Shown in pieces: positions 16,198 to 24,490 of a stretch of 64,000 bases of DNA (positions are counted from its first letter, which is position 1; each line of letters starts with the position of its first letter). This DNA comes from Flavobacteriales bacterium 33_180_T64 (lineage in GTDB: Bacteria; Bacteroidota; Bacteroidia; Flavobacteriales; Flavobacteriaceae). The notes under the pieces are model-generated. The model had not been told where the DNA came from and ran no database searches. It saw nothing but the letters and a program-made list of their open reading frames with translations. The position numbers were made by a program, and so were the translations under genes. Location of the stretch: positions 434,001 to 498,000 of the forward strand of contig MAAQ01000013.1 in NCBI GenBank assembly GCA_002162685.1, in the 5' to 3' direction.

Positions 16198-16560
16198 TTA
16201 CTTTTTTCGTCTTTTTATGATTTTTATTGTCACACTTTCTACATCACCACCAATTGGAGGATTCAGTTTACTAACGCTTACTGATGCTTTTTTTACTAAA
16301 TATTCTTCAGAAAATATACGATCTAAAATACGTTTAGCAACCGTTTCTAATAATTTTGAAGGCTTTTGCATTTCTTCTTTTACAATAGTGTTCAAAAGTA
16401 CATAATCAACAGTATCATTTAATTCATCGGTTTTTGCTGAGGTTTTTAAATTTGCTTTTACTTCTAAATCTACACGATAATTACTTCCAATCTTGGTTTC
16501 TTCTTTTAAACAACCATGATGTGCAAAAACTCTTATATTTTCAACTTTAATTATTCCCAA
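16198..16560 (-). CDS. folB: Dihydroneopterin aldolase
   Basis: This folate-pathway enzyme converts 7,8-dihydroneopterin to 6-hydroxymethyl-7,8-dihydropterin and glycolaldehyde. The 120-residue protein has the family pattern: NIRVFAHHGCLKEETKIG (about 8-25) at the start, then VDLEVKANLK, the segment DELNDTVDYVLLN (about 46-58), LLETVAKRILDRIF (about 70-83), and the end KLNPPIGGDVESVTIKI (about 98-114) with its PPIxG active-site loop. The length is normal. The tRNA-Cys gene follows downstream on the same strand. It diverges from glnS; the 66-base gap between them carries TAnnTTTG-like boxes in both directions (16578-16585 on the minus strand). No other folate gene is adjacent. Confidence 0.94.
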   Translation of the reverse strand: MGIIKVENIRVFAHHGCLKEETKIGSNYRVDLEVKANLKTSAKTDELNDTVDYVLLNTIVKEEMQKPSKLLETVAKRILDRIFSEEYLVKKASVSVSKLNPPIGGDVESVTIKIIKRRKK

Positions 16561-16601
16561 AGCATTCTATTTTAAAGCAAATATATAACGCAAATATTTA
16601 A

Positions 16602-16609
16602 TAACTTTG
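16602..16609 (+). promoter_or_regulatory. Putative -7 box for glnS
   Basis: TAACTTTG matches TAnnTTTG and lies 17 bases before the glnS ATG, which would give a very short leader. No TTG is seen at the usual upstream distance. A minus-strand box for folB (TATATTTG) lies at 16578-16585. Confidence 0.4.
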
Positions 16610-16626
16610 CCTATTATTTTAAAATC

Positions 16627-18636
16627 ATGTCTGAAGAAACAAAATCGCTCAATTTTATAGAGCACATTATAGAAGAAGATTTAGCTAACGGATTATCAAA
16701 AGATAAACTTCGTTTTCGTTTTCCACCAGAACCTAATGGATATTTACATATTGGGCATACTAAAGCTATTGGAATTAGTTTTGGTTTAGGAGAACGATAT
16801 CAAGCGCCCGTAAACCTTCGTTTTGATGATACTAATCCAGCAAAAGAGGAACAAGAATATGTAGATGCTATTAAACGCGATATCGAATGGTTGGGTTATA
16901 AATGGGCTAATGAATTTTATTCTTCAGATTATTTTCATACACTATATAATTGGGCTGTTCAACTCATAAAAGACGGAAAAGCATATATAGACTCTCAGTC
17001 TAGTGAAGCGATGTCAGAACAAAAAGGAACACCAACACAACCAGGTGTTAATGGTCCCTATCGAAATAGAAGCGTAGAAGAAAACCTTTATTTATTTGAA
17101 GGCATGAAGCGAGGTGAGTTTGATGAAGGGACACATATTTTGAGAGCAAAAATAGACATGCAGCATCCAAATATGTTAATGCGTGATCCTATTATGTATC
17201 GTATACTAAAAAAAGAACATCATAGAACAGGTGATGAATGGTGTATTTATCCAATGTACGATTGGACACATGGTGAAAGTGATTATATAGAACAAATTTC
17301 TCATTCATTATGCTCACTTGAGTTTAAACCTCACAGAGAACTTTACGATTGGTTTAAGGATAATGTCTATGGTTATGCCGCTCAAGAACTACCAATGCCT
17401 CCTAAACAACGTGAGTTTGCACGTTTAAACTTGAGTTATACAATTATGAGTAAGCGAAAGCTACTTAAATTAGTTCAAAATAATATTGTCTCTGGTTGGG
17501 ACGATCCAAGAATGCCAACCATTTCAGGGTTGAGACGACGCGGATATACACCAAATTCTATCCGTCATTTTATCGAAAGAGTTGGTGTTGCAAAACGAGA
17601 AAATGTGATTGATGTATCCCTTTTAGAGTTTTGTATTCGTGAAGATTTAAATAAAATAGCACCAAGAGTTATGGCTGTTTTAGATCCTGTGAAATTAGTA
17701 ATCACTAATTATCCAGAGGATAAAGAAGAGTGGCTAGATGCCGAAAATAATCAAGAAGATGAAAGTGCTGGATTTAGAAAGGTCCCTTTTTCTAAAGAAC
17801 TATACATTGAACGTGCAGATTTTAAAGAGGAAGCTAGTAATAAGTTTTTTAGATTAAAATTAGGTAGTGAGGTACGATTAAAAAATGCCTACATCATTAA
17901 AGGTGAAAGTGTTGTCAAAGATAATAATGGTCACATTACTGAAATTCACTGCACCTATTCTACAGATACTGAAAAGAAAGTTAAAGGCACATTGCATTGG
18001 GTATCTGTAAAACACGCTATTAAAGCTGAGGTTAGAGAATATGATAGACTTTTTATTGATGAAGCTCCAGATGCACATCCAGAAAAAGATTTTATGGAGT
18101 TTATTAACCCTAATTCTTTAAAAACTATTGAAGCGTTTGTAGAACCTAGTTTATTAGATGTAACTATTGGTGATCAATTTCAATTTCAACGTTTAGGTTA
18201 TTTTAATGTCGATGATGATACTACATCAGAACATTTAGTGTTTAATAAAACTGTTGGTTTAAGAGATTCTTGGGCAAAACAAAAGCCTAAGGCTCAACAA
18301 AATAATAATGAGAATAAACCACAACAACAGCAACAAAAACGACCCGCTATTGAAGTGATTAAACAGTTGGGAAAAAAATACACCAACCAACCAGAAGCTA
18401 AGCAAGAAAAGTCTAAAGCAGAAATTTTAAAACTTGCGGAAACCGTTAGTTATGACGATTTACAGCCCTTATTTAATACTGCAGCAAAAAAAGTAGGAAC
18501 ACGTATTGCAACACTGATTACTCTAAGTGTATTACTTAAAAATGGCCAAGAACGGAATGAAGATATCAATACGTTTATTGAAAAAGCATTAGACGATAAA
18601 AATGATTTATTAGTAGCTGAAGCAAAAATTTTATAA
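16627..18636 (+). CDS. glnS: Glutaminyl-tRNA synthetase with C-terminal extension
   Basis: This class I aminoacyl-tRNA synthetase charges tRNA-Gln. HIGH lies at 41-44 (PPEPNGYLHIGHTKAIG) and the KMSKS-like IMSKR at 273-277; the two beta-barrel anticodon-binding domains span about 340-550. The core therefore ends near residue 550, as in E. coli GlnRS. About 120 residues follow: a Gln/Asn-rich linker (551-571) and a mostly helical basic domain (575-669) with a conserved-looking KKVGTRIATLITLSVLLK. Deinococcus GlnRS carries a YqeY-like extension that aids tRNA binding; this one is shorter and might be similar, but I cannot confirm it. A strong terminator follows. The enzyme implies direct Gln-tRNA synthesis in this organism. 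Confidence 0.96.
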   Translation: MSEETKSLNFIEHIIEEDLANGLSKDKLRFRFPPEPNGYLHIGHTKAIGISFGLGERYQAPVNLRFDDTNPAKEEQEYVDAIKRDIEWLGYKWANEFYSSDYFHTLYNWAVQLIKDGKAYIDSQSSEAMSEQKGTPTQPGVNGPYRNRSVEENLYLFEGMKRGEFDEGTHILRAKIDMQHPNMLMRDPIMYRILKKEHHRTGDEWCIYPMYDWTHGESDYIEQISHSLCSLEFKPHRELYDWFKDNVYGYAAQELPMPPKQREFARLNLSYTIMSKRKLLKLVQNNIVSGWDDPRMPTISGLRRRGYTPNSIRHFIERVGVAKRENVIDVSLLEFCIREDLNKIAPRVMAVLDPVKLVITNYPEDKEEWLDAENNQEDESAGFRKVPFSKELYIERADFKEEASNKFFRLKLGSEVRLKNAYIIKGESVVKDNNGHITEIHCTYSTDTEKKVKGTLHWVSVKHAIKAEVREYDRLFIDEAPDAHPEKDFMEFINPNSLKTIEAFVEPSLLDVTIGDQFQFQRLGYFNVDDDTTSEHLVFNKTVGLRDSWAKQKPKAQQNNNENKPQQQQQKRPAIEVIKQLGKKYTNQPEAKQEKSKAEILKLAETVSYDDLQPLFNTAAKKVGTRIATLITLSVLLKNGQERNEDINTFIEKALDDKNDLLVAEAKIL

Positions 18637-18658
18637 ACACTGTCTAAGACCGTTTAGA

Positions 18659-18688
18659 AACCTCAAAATGTACTTTTGAGGTTTTTTT
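18659..18688 (+). terminator. Rho-independent terminator after glnS
   Basis: AACCTCAAAA (18659-18668) pairs with TTTTGAGGTT (18674-18683) over a five-base loop and is followed by a run of T. It lies 22 bases after the glnS stop codon. Confidence 0.85.
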
Positions 18689-18724
18689 GTACATTTAAAC
18701 ATACTAACTAAAATATTAAATATT

Positions 18725-19216
18725 ATGGATACACTACCTATTACCCCTTTAGCAATACCTGTTGCAGCAGTTGCTGCTTTGGTTATTGGAGCTATTTGGT
18801 ATAACCCAAAAGTCTTTGGTAACGCATGGATGAAAGCTTCTGGAGTGACTGAAGAAAAAATGAAAAGTGGAAACATGGCTGTTATTTTTGGACTAGCATT
18901 GTTTTTTGCTGCTGTATTAGCAGTTTTATTAATGCAGTTCACAAACCATCAATGGGGAGCGCTAGGAATGATTGGAGGAGAACCTGAAACAGCAAAAACG
19001 TCGTTTGAAGCGTTTATGACAGATTATGGTACGGCTTATAGAACGTTTGAGCATGGCGCGCTTCATGGAACTATTTTTGGAGTGTTTGGTGCTTTGCCAA
19101 TTATTGGAACCATAGCTTTGTTTGAACGCAAAAATACCAAATATATTTTTATTAATTCTGGATATTGGATTGTTACATTAGCTGTAATGGGTGCAATTCT
19201 TTGTGGATGGAACTAA
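18725..19216 (+). CDS. DUF1761 family membrane protein
   Basis: The 163-residue protein matches the DUF1761 pattern: a first membrane segment with PLAIPVAAVAALVIGAIWYNPK (about 8-29), the motif WMKASGVTEEKM (about 35-46), then three more hydrophobic segments (about 55-75, 113-133 and 141-160). The HGALHGTIFG segment (about 107-116) between them is also typical. The function of the family is not known; members are small integral membrane proteins. The gene lies between the glnS terminator and its own hairpin terminator (19245-19280), so it is transcribed alone. An imperfect -7 box (TACATTTA, 18690-18697) lies 28 bases upstream. Confidence 0.85.
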   Translation: MDTLPITPLAIPVAAVAALVIGAIWYNPKVFGNAWMKASGVTEEKMKSGNMAVIFGLALFFAAVLAVLLMQFTNHQWGALGMIGGEPETAKTSFEAFMTDYGTAYRTFEHGALHGTIFGVFGALPIIGTIALFERKNTKYIFINSGYWIVTLAVMGAILCGWN

Positions 19217-19244
19217 AAACTTTGATGAATTTTTAACACATTTG

Positions 19245-19280
19245 AAGGCTGAGAATCGTAATTTTCAGCCTTTATTTTTT
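19245..19280 (+). terminator. Terminator after the DUF1761 gene
   Basis: AAGGCTGA (19245-19252) pairs with TCAGCCTT (19265-19272), with three or four further pairs inside, and a T-rich run follows to 19280. It lies 28 bases after the DUF1761 stop codon and overlaps the upstream extension of the next open frame, which helps decide that gene's start. Confidence 0.8.
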
Positions 19281-19283
19281 GCC

Positions 19284-20441
19284 TTGATAGACTTTAAAAT
19301 ATACAATTCGGTTACAGATTTACCCCAAGCATGGGATGAGCTTCCTGTTAATGATATTTTTTTAAATAAACCTTTCTTAAAAGCACTTGAAGATTCAAGT
19401 CCAGCAAATATCTCTAGCTATTTTTTAGGTGTTTTTTCTTCGGAAATTTTAGTTGGAATTGCCATTATCCAACGTGTTGAAATGTATTTGGATGATGTGT
19501 TTAGAAAAACGTCTAATCAGTTTTTTAAGCGCTGTGGAAAAATACTTATTTCTAAAATTGTAAAAGGAAATGCATTAATTGTAGGTAATTTAATGCATAC
19601 CGGACAGCATGGCTTGTATTTTAATTCTGAAGCGATAACTCAAGATGAGTTTTTACATATAATTTCAAAAGGTATTAATGAATTAACGCAAACCATAAAA
19701 CAACAATTTGGTAAAAAAATAAGAATTATTGGATTTAAAGATTATTTCGAAACCGATGATATTCATTTAAGTGAAGCATTCTTTCGAAATCAAAAATTGT
19801 ATAAAGCACAAGCGCAGCCTAATATGATTTTTGAAGTTAGAAACGATTGGAAATCTTCTGATGATTATATCGCTTCATTCAATAAAAAATATCGAAGACG
19901 TTACAAAACAGCGCGCAAGAAAAGCAATGAGATACAATGTAAAGAATTAAGCTTAGATGAGGTAAATAAGTTTTCAAATAGCCTTTATGAATTGTATGTA
20001 AATGTATCTGATAATGCAGGAGTTAATTCCTTTAAATTACACAGTGACCATTTTTATAATTTAAAATTTCAACTTAAAGAAAGGTTTAAACTTTTTGGAT
20101 ATTTCTTAAATGATGAGCTTGTAGGGTTCTATACGTTAATTCTAAATAACACCAAATTAGAAACTTACTTTTTAGGCTATAAACAAGACCTACAACATCA
20201 ATATCAAATGTATCTTAATATGTTGTTCGACATGGCCTTTTTTGGCATTCAACATCAATATAAACAAGTGATTTTTGCCCGAACAGCTATGGAAATTAAA
20301 AGCAGTGTAGGAGCAAAGCCACGCAATATGCATATTTATCTTAAGCACACTAATAATGTGATTGCTAATACCGTCTTGAAGTTGGTAGTAAAATATGCCA
20401 ACCCAATACGAGAATGGGATGAACGTCATCCATTTAAATAA
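19284..20441 (+). CDS. GNAT/FemAB-like acyltransferase family protein
   Basis: The protein (385 residues from this start) resembles the GNAT proteins annotated as 'peptidoglycan biosynthesis' or BioF2-like in Bacteroidota, with two half-GNAT folds. Features are the opening IDFKIYNSVTDLPQAWDELP, the basic run FNKKYRRRYKTARKKS (about 207-222), and the second half with ELVGFYTLILN (about 281-291). The substrate is unknown. The frame is open from a GTG at 19191, but that stretch contains the end of the DUF1761 gene and its terminator, so a start there is unlikely. No in-frame ATG exists before residue 67. The TTG at 19284 sits just after the terminator and gives the usual family N-terminus. The start is therefore uncertain, the rest is sound. 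Confidence 0.75.
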   Translation: MIDFKIYNSVTDLPQAWDELPVNDIFLNKPFLKALEDSSPANISSYFLGVFSSEILVGIAIIQRVEMYLDDVFRKTSNQFFKRCGKILISKIVKGNALIVGNLMHTGQHGLYFNSEAITQDEFLHIISKGINELTQTIKQQFGKKIRIIGFKDYFETDDIHLSEAFFRNQKLYKAQAQPNMIFEVRNDWKSSDDYIASFNKKYRRRYKTARKKSNEIQCKELSLDEVNKFSNSLYELYVNVSDNAGVNSFKLHSDHFYNLKFQLKERFKLFGYFLNDELVGFYTLILNNTKLETYFLGYKQDLQHQYQMYLNMLFDMAFFGIQHQYKQVIFARTAMEIKSSVGAKPRNMHIYLKHTNNVIANTVLKLVVKYANPIREWDERHPFK

Positions 20442-20502
20442 TGACTTAGCTATTTGTTTGTTAACCGTGTTTTTTTCGACTTAGAAATAAAATACGATTA
20501 CA

Positions 20503-21009
20503 ATGAAAAAAACAATCTATATACTATTTATATTACCATTATTGTCCTTTTCTCAAAACATGAATAATGACAAACTTGAAGATATTTATGCTTCGGTTAG
20601 TGATTCTATTCAAGGTCAAAAAGGTGCTTGGCAATTTTTTGTTAAAGATATTCAGTTGGTGTCTTTTACAGATACAGAACACAATAGAATGCGAATCATT
20701 TCTCCTATTGCAAACGCTAATACTTTAGATGGTGATTTAATTAAAGCAGCATTAGTCGCTAATTTCCATACCGCTTTAGACGTTAAATATGCAGTTTCAG
20801 AAGGTGTTTTATGGGCTGTTTTTATTCATCCATTACAAGAACTTTCTAGCAATCAAGTAAAGGATGCGGTAAGCCAAGTATACTATGCTAATATTAACTT
20901 CGGAACGTCATTTGCAAGTACATCTCTATCATTTCCATGGATAAGAGAAGAGGTAAAAGAAACAGAACAGAAGAAAAAGAGATCTGGTTCTAAGAAAAGA
21001 AAGATTTAA
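20503..21009 (+). CDS. Exported protein of unknown function
   Basis: The 168-residue product has a signal peptide (MKKTIYILFILPLLSFSQ), then a compact domain (about 25-150) and a short, very basic tail (KKKRSGSKKRKI). The middle, with NRMRIISPIANANTLDGDLIKAALVANFHTALDVKYAVSEGVLWAVF-type alternation of helix and strand, resembles the YbjN / type III secretion chaperone-like fold in outline only. I do not recognise a named family. It is probably periplasmic. It follows the acyltransferase gene by 61 bases and could be its second cistron. It converges with the SPFH-domain gene; a shared long hairpin lies between the two ends. Confidence 0.7.
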   Translation: MKKTIYILFILPLLSFSQNMNNDKLEDIYASVSDSIQGQKGAWQFFVKDIQLVSFTDTEHNRMRIISPIANANTLDGDLIKAALVANFHTALDVKYAVSEGVLWAVFIHPLQELSSNQVKDAVSQVYYANINFGTSFASTSLSFPWIREEVKETEQKKKRSGSKKRKI

Positions 21010-21011
21010 AA

Positions 21012-21049
21012 AAAGAGCCCGAAAACAAGTTTCTGTTTCCGAGCTCTTT
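21012..21049 (-). terminator. Terminator of the SPFH gene (partly bidirectional)
   Basis: A stem of 15 positions (21012-21026 with 21035-21049) is fully paired on the minus strand with two G-U wobbles, which are mismatches on the plus strand. It is followed on the minus strand by a T run. It probably serves both converging genes, but fits the minus strand best. Confidence 0.75.
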
Positions 21050-21070
21050 CAAAGTTAACTATAGAATCTA

Positions 21071-21994
21071 TTACTCTTTCTTCTTTCTTGAGTTTTTCAT
21101 GGCTTCACCAATTTGATTACTCGCTGTAAAGCTCGCCACCATATCGTTAAGCATTTGACTTCCTGCTTGAGGAGAATTTGGTAATAAAATTAAGTTACTA
21201 TTGGTTTCTTGACCGATAGATTGTAAGGTATCGTAATGTTGAGTTACAACAATAAGCGCAGAAGCTTCTTGAGAGTTGATACCAACTTTATTTAAAACAT
21301 CTACAGACTCCTCTAATCCGCGAGCAATTTCTCTACGTTGATCAGCAATACCCTGTCCTTGTAATCGTTTACTTTCAGCTTCAGCTTTTGCCTTTTCAAC
21401 AATTAAAATACGAGCAGCATCACCTTCATATTGAGCAGCTACTTTTTCACGCTCAGCAGCATTAATTCGGTTCATTGCTTCTTTAACTTGAGCATCTGGA
21501 TCAATATCTGTTACTAAGGTTTTAATAATATCGTACCCATAATCAATCATCGCTTCGTTTAATTCTCGTTTTACCGCAATAGCAACATCGTCCTTTTTAA
21601 CAAACACATCATCTAATTTCATTTTAGGAACTTCGGCACGTACCACATCAAAGACATAAGACGTAATTTGATCGTGAGGATAATCGAGCTTATAGAAAGC
21701 GTCATACACCTTATCTTTTATGACTTTGTATTGTACTGAAATTTTTAAGCGCACAAACACATCATCGTGTGTTTTTGTTTCTACAATTACATCTAATTGC
21801 TGAATTTTCAGGCTCAAACGGCCAGAAATTCTATCCACTAAGGGAATTTTAAACCTTAAACCTGATTGAGCGACAGTTTGAAATCTACCAAAACGCTCAA
21901 TAATAGCAGCGGTTTGTTGTTTAACAATAAAGAAAGCTGAAATCAAAATGATTAAGCCGAAAAAAATAATTGGTATAAAAATAAATTGTCCCAT
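21071..21994 (-). CDS. SPFH/band-7 domain membrane protein (stomatin-like)
   Basis: The 307-residue protein begins with a membrane segment (about 3-24), followed by an SPFH/band-7 domain (about 25-190) with the expected IIERFGRF (31-38) and QSGLRFKIPLVDRI (about 43-56), and a long helical region (about 175-250) with AEREKVAAQYEGDAARILIVEKAKAEAES-type heptads. The final part (255-300) includes a turn rich in Asn and Leu and a basic end. This is the stomatin/paraslipin arrangement: membrane-anchored oligomers that organise membrane microdomains and often regulate proteases. Many bacterial relatives sit beside an NfeD gene; none is seen here. The gene is monocistronic, with its own terminator. 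Confidence 0.9.
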   Translation of the reverse strand: MGQFIFIPIIFFGLIILISAFFIVKQQTAAIIERFGRFQTVAQSGLRFKIPLVDRISGRLSLKIQQLDVIVETKTHDDVFVRLKISVQYKVIKDKVYDAFYKLDYPHDQITSYVFDVVRAEVPKMKLDDVFVKKDDVAIAVKRELNEAMIDYGYDIIKTLVTDIDPDAQVKEAMNRINAAEREKVAAQYEGDAARILIVEKAKAEAESKRLQGQGIADQRREIARGLEESVDVLNKVGINSQEASALIVVTQHYDTLQSIGQETNSNLILLPNSPQAGSQMLNDMVASFTASNQIGEAMKNSRKKKE

Positions 21995-22044
21995 AAAGTG
22001 TTTTTTTTAAATGGTTATAAAAATAATCAGTTACTAAATTAAGT

Positions 22045-22052
22045 TATATTTG
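22045..22052 (+). promoter_or_regulatory. Putative -7 box upstream of the beta-barrel protein gene
   Basis: TATATTTG matches TAnnTTTG and lies 22 bases before the ATG at 22074. A TTG codon at 22050 overlaps this box, which argues that translation begins at the later ATG. Confidence 0.45.
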
Positions 22053-22073
22053 CTCAAATCACACACTAAGTAT

Positions 22074-22757
22074 ATGCAAAAAAAGCAGTTTATTTTATTA
22101 GTAGCATTATGTATTGGTTTTGTTACAGTTTCAGTAGCACAACATAAACGATATAAAATAAAAAACGGGATTGGTATCATTGGAGGATTAACACAATATG
22201 ATATTACAACCGATAATTTTCAAACTAAAAGCGGAAATGGTTTTATAGGAGGAATGATTGCAACAGTTGACATTCCACATAAATGGTATACAGTAAGTTA
22301 TGGGTTTCAATTTTCACAAAATACGTTAGAAATAACTGGCAGACCGTCTCTTGCAACACTTACTCAAGAACAGCTGGATTATAATTTAATTGCTGCTCAG
22401 GTTTCTTTTTTATTACATGTAAAATTATTGAAAGATAATTTAACTCTTGATGTTGGTCCGCAATTACAATATAATGGTGAACTAGAATTAGATGATGATT
22501 CTAAAAAGAATTATATCATTGACGGTTTTGATGCTTTGCTTGCTGAAGATATTAGTGATATTTCAAAATTCAATGCCAATGGAGTTATTGGTGCTTCTGC
22601 AGGAATAGGGAATTTTAAATTAAGAGCGAGCTATAGTTATGGATTTACAAACATCTTTAAGAAACTCAATGATCAAAACTTAACAACAACGCCATCGTCT
22701 AAAAAATTTGAAGGCCATCAAAATATGTTATCATTTGCTTTAATGATTACATTTTAA
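22074..22757 (+). CDS. Outer-membrane beta-barrel protein (PorT-like)
   Basis: From the ATG at 22074 (227 residues) the product has a signal peptide (MQKKQFILLVALCIGFVTVSVAQ) and then alternating strands typical of a small outer-membrane barrel: GIGIIGGLTQYDI, GFIGGMIATVDI, WYTVSYGFQFSQNTLEI, YNLIAAQVSFLLHVKLL, NLTLDVGPQLQYNG, NFKLRASYSYGFTNIF. It ends in an aromatic residue (LSFALMITF), the usual barrel sorting signal. It is of the PorT/OMP-b-brl type; whether it works in type IX secretion like PorT itself cannot be said. A TTG at 22050 would extend the frame by eight residues but lies inside the -7 box. The gene diverges from the SPFH gene. Confidence 0.8.
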   Translation: MQKKQFILLVALCIGFVTVSVAQHKRYKIKNGIGIIGGLTQYDITTDNFQTKSGNGFIGGMIATVDIPHKWYTVSYGFQFSQNTLEITGRPSLATLTQEQLDYNLIAAQVSFLLHVKLLKDNLTLDVGPQLQYNGELELDDDSKKNYIIDGFDALLAEDISDISKFNANGVIGASAGIGNFKLRASYSYGFTNIFKKLNDQNLTTTPSSKKFEGHQNMLSFALMITF

Positions 22758-22813
22758 TAAAAAAATGTCATTTAGAAGGATACAATTATAGAAATTGATC
22801 AATCTAAATGACA
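22757..22813 (-). terminator. Terminator of gltX
   Basis: TGTCATTTAGA (22766-22776) pairs perfectly with TCTAAATGACA (22803-22813) around a 26-base loop. On the minus strand the hairpin is followed by a T run (A run 22759-22765 on the plus strand). It lies 19 bases after the gltX stop codon. Confidence 0.7.
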
Positions 22814-22831
22814 AAGAGTTTTAGATATTAA

Positions 22832-24349
22832 TTAAATGGTAGCAATTAAACCATCAATACGTTTTAATGTTTCTGTTTTTCCAATCATATAGATAATATC
22901 AAAAACATCAGGTCCCTGTAAGGCTCCAACAAGTGCTAAACGTAACGGCATCATTACCTTTCCAAAACCAATCTCGTTAGATGTAATCCAGCTTTTTATA
23001 GTATTTTGAAGATTTTCAACAGTAAAATCATCGACACTATCAACCAAGGTTTTCACCTTATTTAAAATATCTTCAGTACCTTCTTTTAGGGCTTTTTTTG
23101 AAGCCTTTTCATCGTAGGATAAAGGTGTTGTAAAAAAGAAATGACTTAGCTCCCAAAAATCACTTACAAATGTGGCACGTTCTTTAATTAAACCAATTAC
23201 CATTTCTATATATTGGGTGTCAATTTCTGATAATTCTGCTCTAGAATTTTTATATGCTAAAGCTAAATCAGTATTATGCTGCTCTTGCATGTAATGATGA
23301 TTAAACCATTTTGTTTTATCGGGATCAAAACGTGCTCCTGATTTATTAACCTTATTTAAACCAAAGGCATTGATTAAGCTTTCTAAATCAAATAGTTCTT
23401 GTTCAGTTCCTGGGTTCCATCCTAAAAAGGCTAAGAAATTTATCATTGCTTCTGGGAAATATCCATCTTCTTTATAACCTCTAGAAATATCTCCAGATTT
23501 AGGATCTGCCCACTCTAATGGAAATACAGGAAAGCCTAATTTGTCACCATCACGTTTGCTTAGTTTTCCTTTTCCTGTTGGTTTTAATATTAATGGTAAG
23601 TGTGCAAATTCAGGAGCATTCCAACCAAAAGCGGTATATAATTGGTAGTGTAGAGCTAAAGAAGGTAACCATTCTTCACCACGAATAACATGAGAGATTT
23701 CCATTAAATGATCATCTACAATATTCGCTAAATGATAGGTTGGCATCCCGTCACTTTTAAATAAAACTTTATCATCTAAAACATTAGTATCAATTTTAAT
23801 ATCTCCACGAATGATGTCTTTAAGATGTAGTATTTCGTCTTGAGGTGATTTAAATCGGATAACATAATCCTCACCAGCATCAATTTTTGCTTGTGTTTCT
23901 TCGGCTGTTAATATTAAAGAATTTACTAAACGCCCTTTTTCTCGATTGTGCCAATTATAGATAAAGGTTTTTCCGTTAGCCTCATGATCTTTTCTATGAA
24001 AATCTAATGCTTCCGAAGTATCAAAGGCATAATAAGCATGACCTTTTGAAATAAGCTCATCAGCATATTGTTTGTATAAGTGTTTACGTTCACTTTGTCT
24101 GTATGGTCCAAATTTTTCGTTTTTATTTGGGCCTTCATCAAAGGGGATATTACACCAATTTAAAGCCTCTATAATATAATCTTCGGCACCTTCAACATAG
24201 CGATTTTGATCGGTATCTTCAATACGGAGCACAAAAGTACCCTTGTGTTTTTTGGCAAATAAGTAGTTGAAAAGCGCTGTTCTAACACCTCCAATATGTA
24301 ATGGTCCTGTTGGGCTTGGTGCAAAACGCACGCGAACGGGTTTAGTCAT
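22832..24349 (-). CDS. gltX: Glutamyl-tRNA synthetase
   Basis: This class I synthetase attaches glutamate to tRNA-Glu. The HIGH-like HIGG motif is at 18-21 (APSPTGPLHIGGVRTALFNYL spans it), IEDTDQNR lies at 43-50, and the KMSKS-like KLSKR is at 262-266. The anticodon-binding domain occupies about 350-505. The length (505) is normal. As glnS is also present in the window, this enzyme is expected to be the discriminating type that charges only tRNA-Glu. Its promoter matches the Bacteroidota consensus closely (24436-24466), and the leader of about 80 bases contains two hairpins. A hairpin terminator follows. It is transcribed alone. Confidence 0.97.
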   Translation of the reverse strand: MTKPVRVRFAPSPTGPLHIGGVRTALFNYLFAKKHKGTFVLRIEDTDQNRYVEGAEDYIIEALNWCNIPFDEGPNKNEKFGPYRQSERKHLYKQYADELISKGHAYYAFDTSEALDFHRKDHEANGKTFIYNWHNREKGRLVNSLILTAEETQAKIDAGEDYVIRFKSPQDEILHLKDIIRGDIKIDTNVLDDKVLFKSDGMPTYHLANIVDDHLMEISHVIRGEEWLPSLALHYQLYTAFGWNAPEFAHLPLILKPTGKGKLSKRDGDKLGFPVFPLEWADPKSGDISRGYKEDGYFPEAMINFLAFLGWNPGTEQELFDLESLINAFGLNKVNKSGARFDPDKTKWFNHHYMQEQHNTDLALAYKNSRAELSEIDTQYIEMVIGLIKERATFVSDFWELSHFFFTTPLSYDEKASKKALKEGTEDILNKVKTLVDSVDDFTVENLQNTIKSWITSNEIGFGKVMMPLRLALVGALQGPDVFDIIYMIGKTETLKRIDGLIATI

Positions 24350-24369
24350 TGTTGTTTTTAAATATTACA

Positions 24370-24427
24370 CTTAAACAGTGCTGTTTAAGCATTATTTGAA
24401 ACTATCATTCTGAACTTGTTTCAGAAT
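24370..24427. repeat. Two inverted repeats in the gltX leader
   Basis: CTTAAACAG (24370-24378) pairs with CTGTTTAAG (24381-24389), and ATTCTGAA (24407-24414) pairs with TTCAGAAT (24420-24427). The second, in its setting TCATTCTGAACTTGTTTCAG, recalls a short palindromic repeat often seen between genes of Flavobacteriaceae (from memory). Both lie between the predicted transcription start and the gltX start codon, so they would be in the mRNA leader. Confidence 0.5.
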
Positions 24428-24435
24428 CTAAGCCG

Positions 24436-24466
24436 CAAAGATAGATTGATAAGCTTAGAGAACAAA
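24436..24466 (-). promoter_or_regulatory. Promoter of gltX
   Basis: On the minus strand TTTG (24466-24463), then 19 bases, then TATCTTTG (24443-24436). This matches both boxes and the spacing of the Bacteroidota primary sigma factor consensus exactly. The predicted leader is about 80 bases long. Confidence 0.7.
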
Positions 24467-24490
24467 GAAAAGATTAAAGAGGAAGTGTTT

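Noticed and set aside
16163-16405. 80-codon plus-strand frame opposite folB
   Set aside because: It is antisense to a clear folB gene and has no family features.
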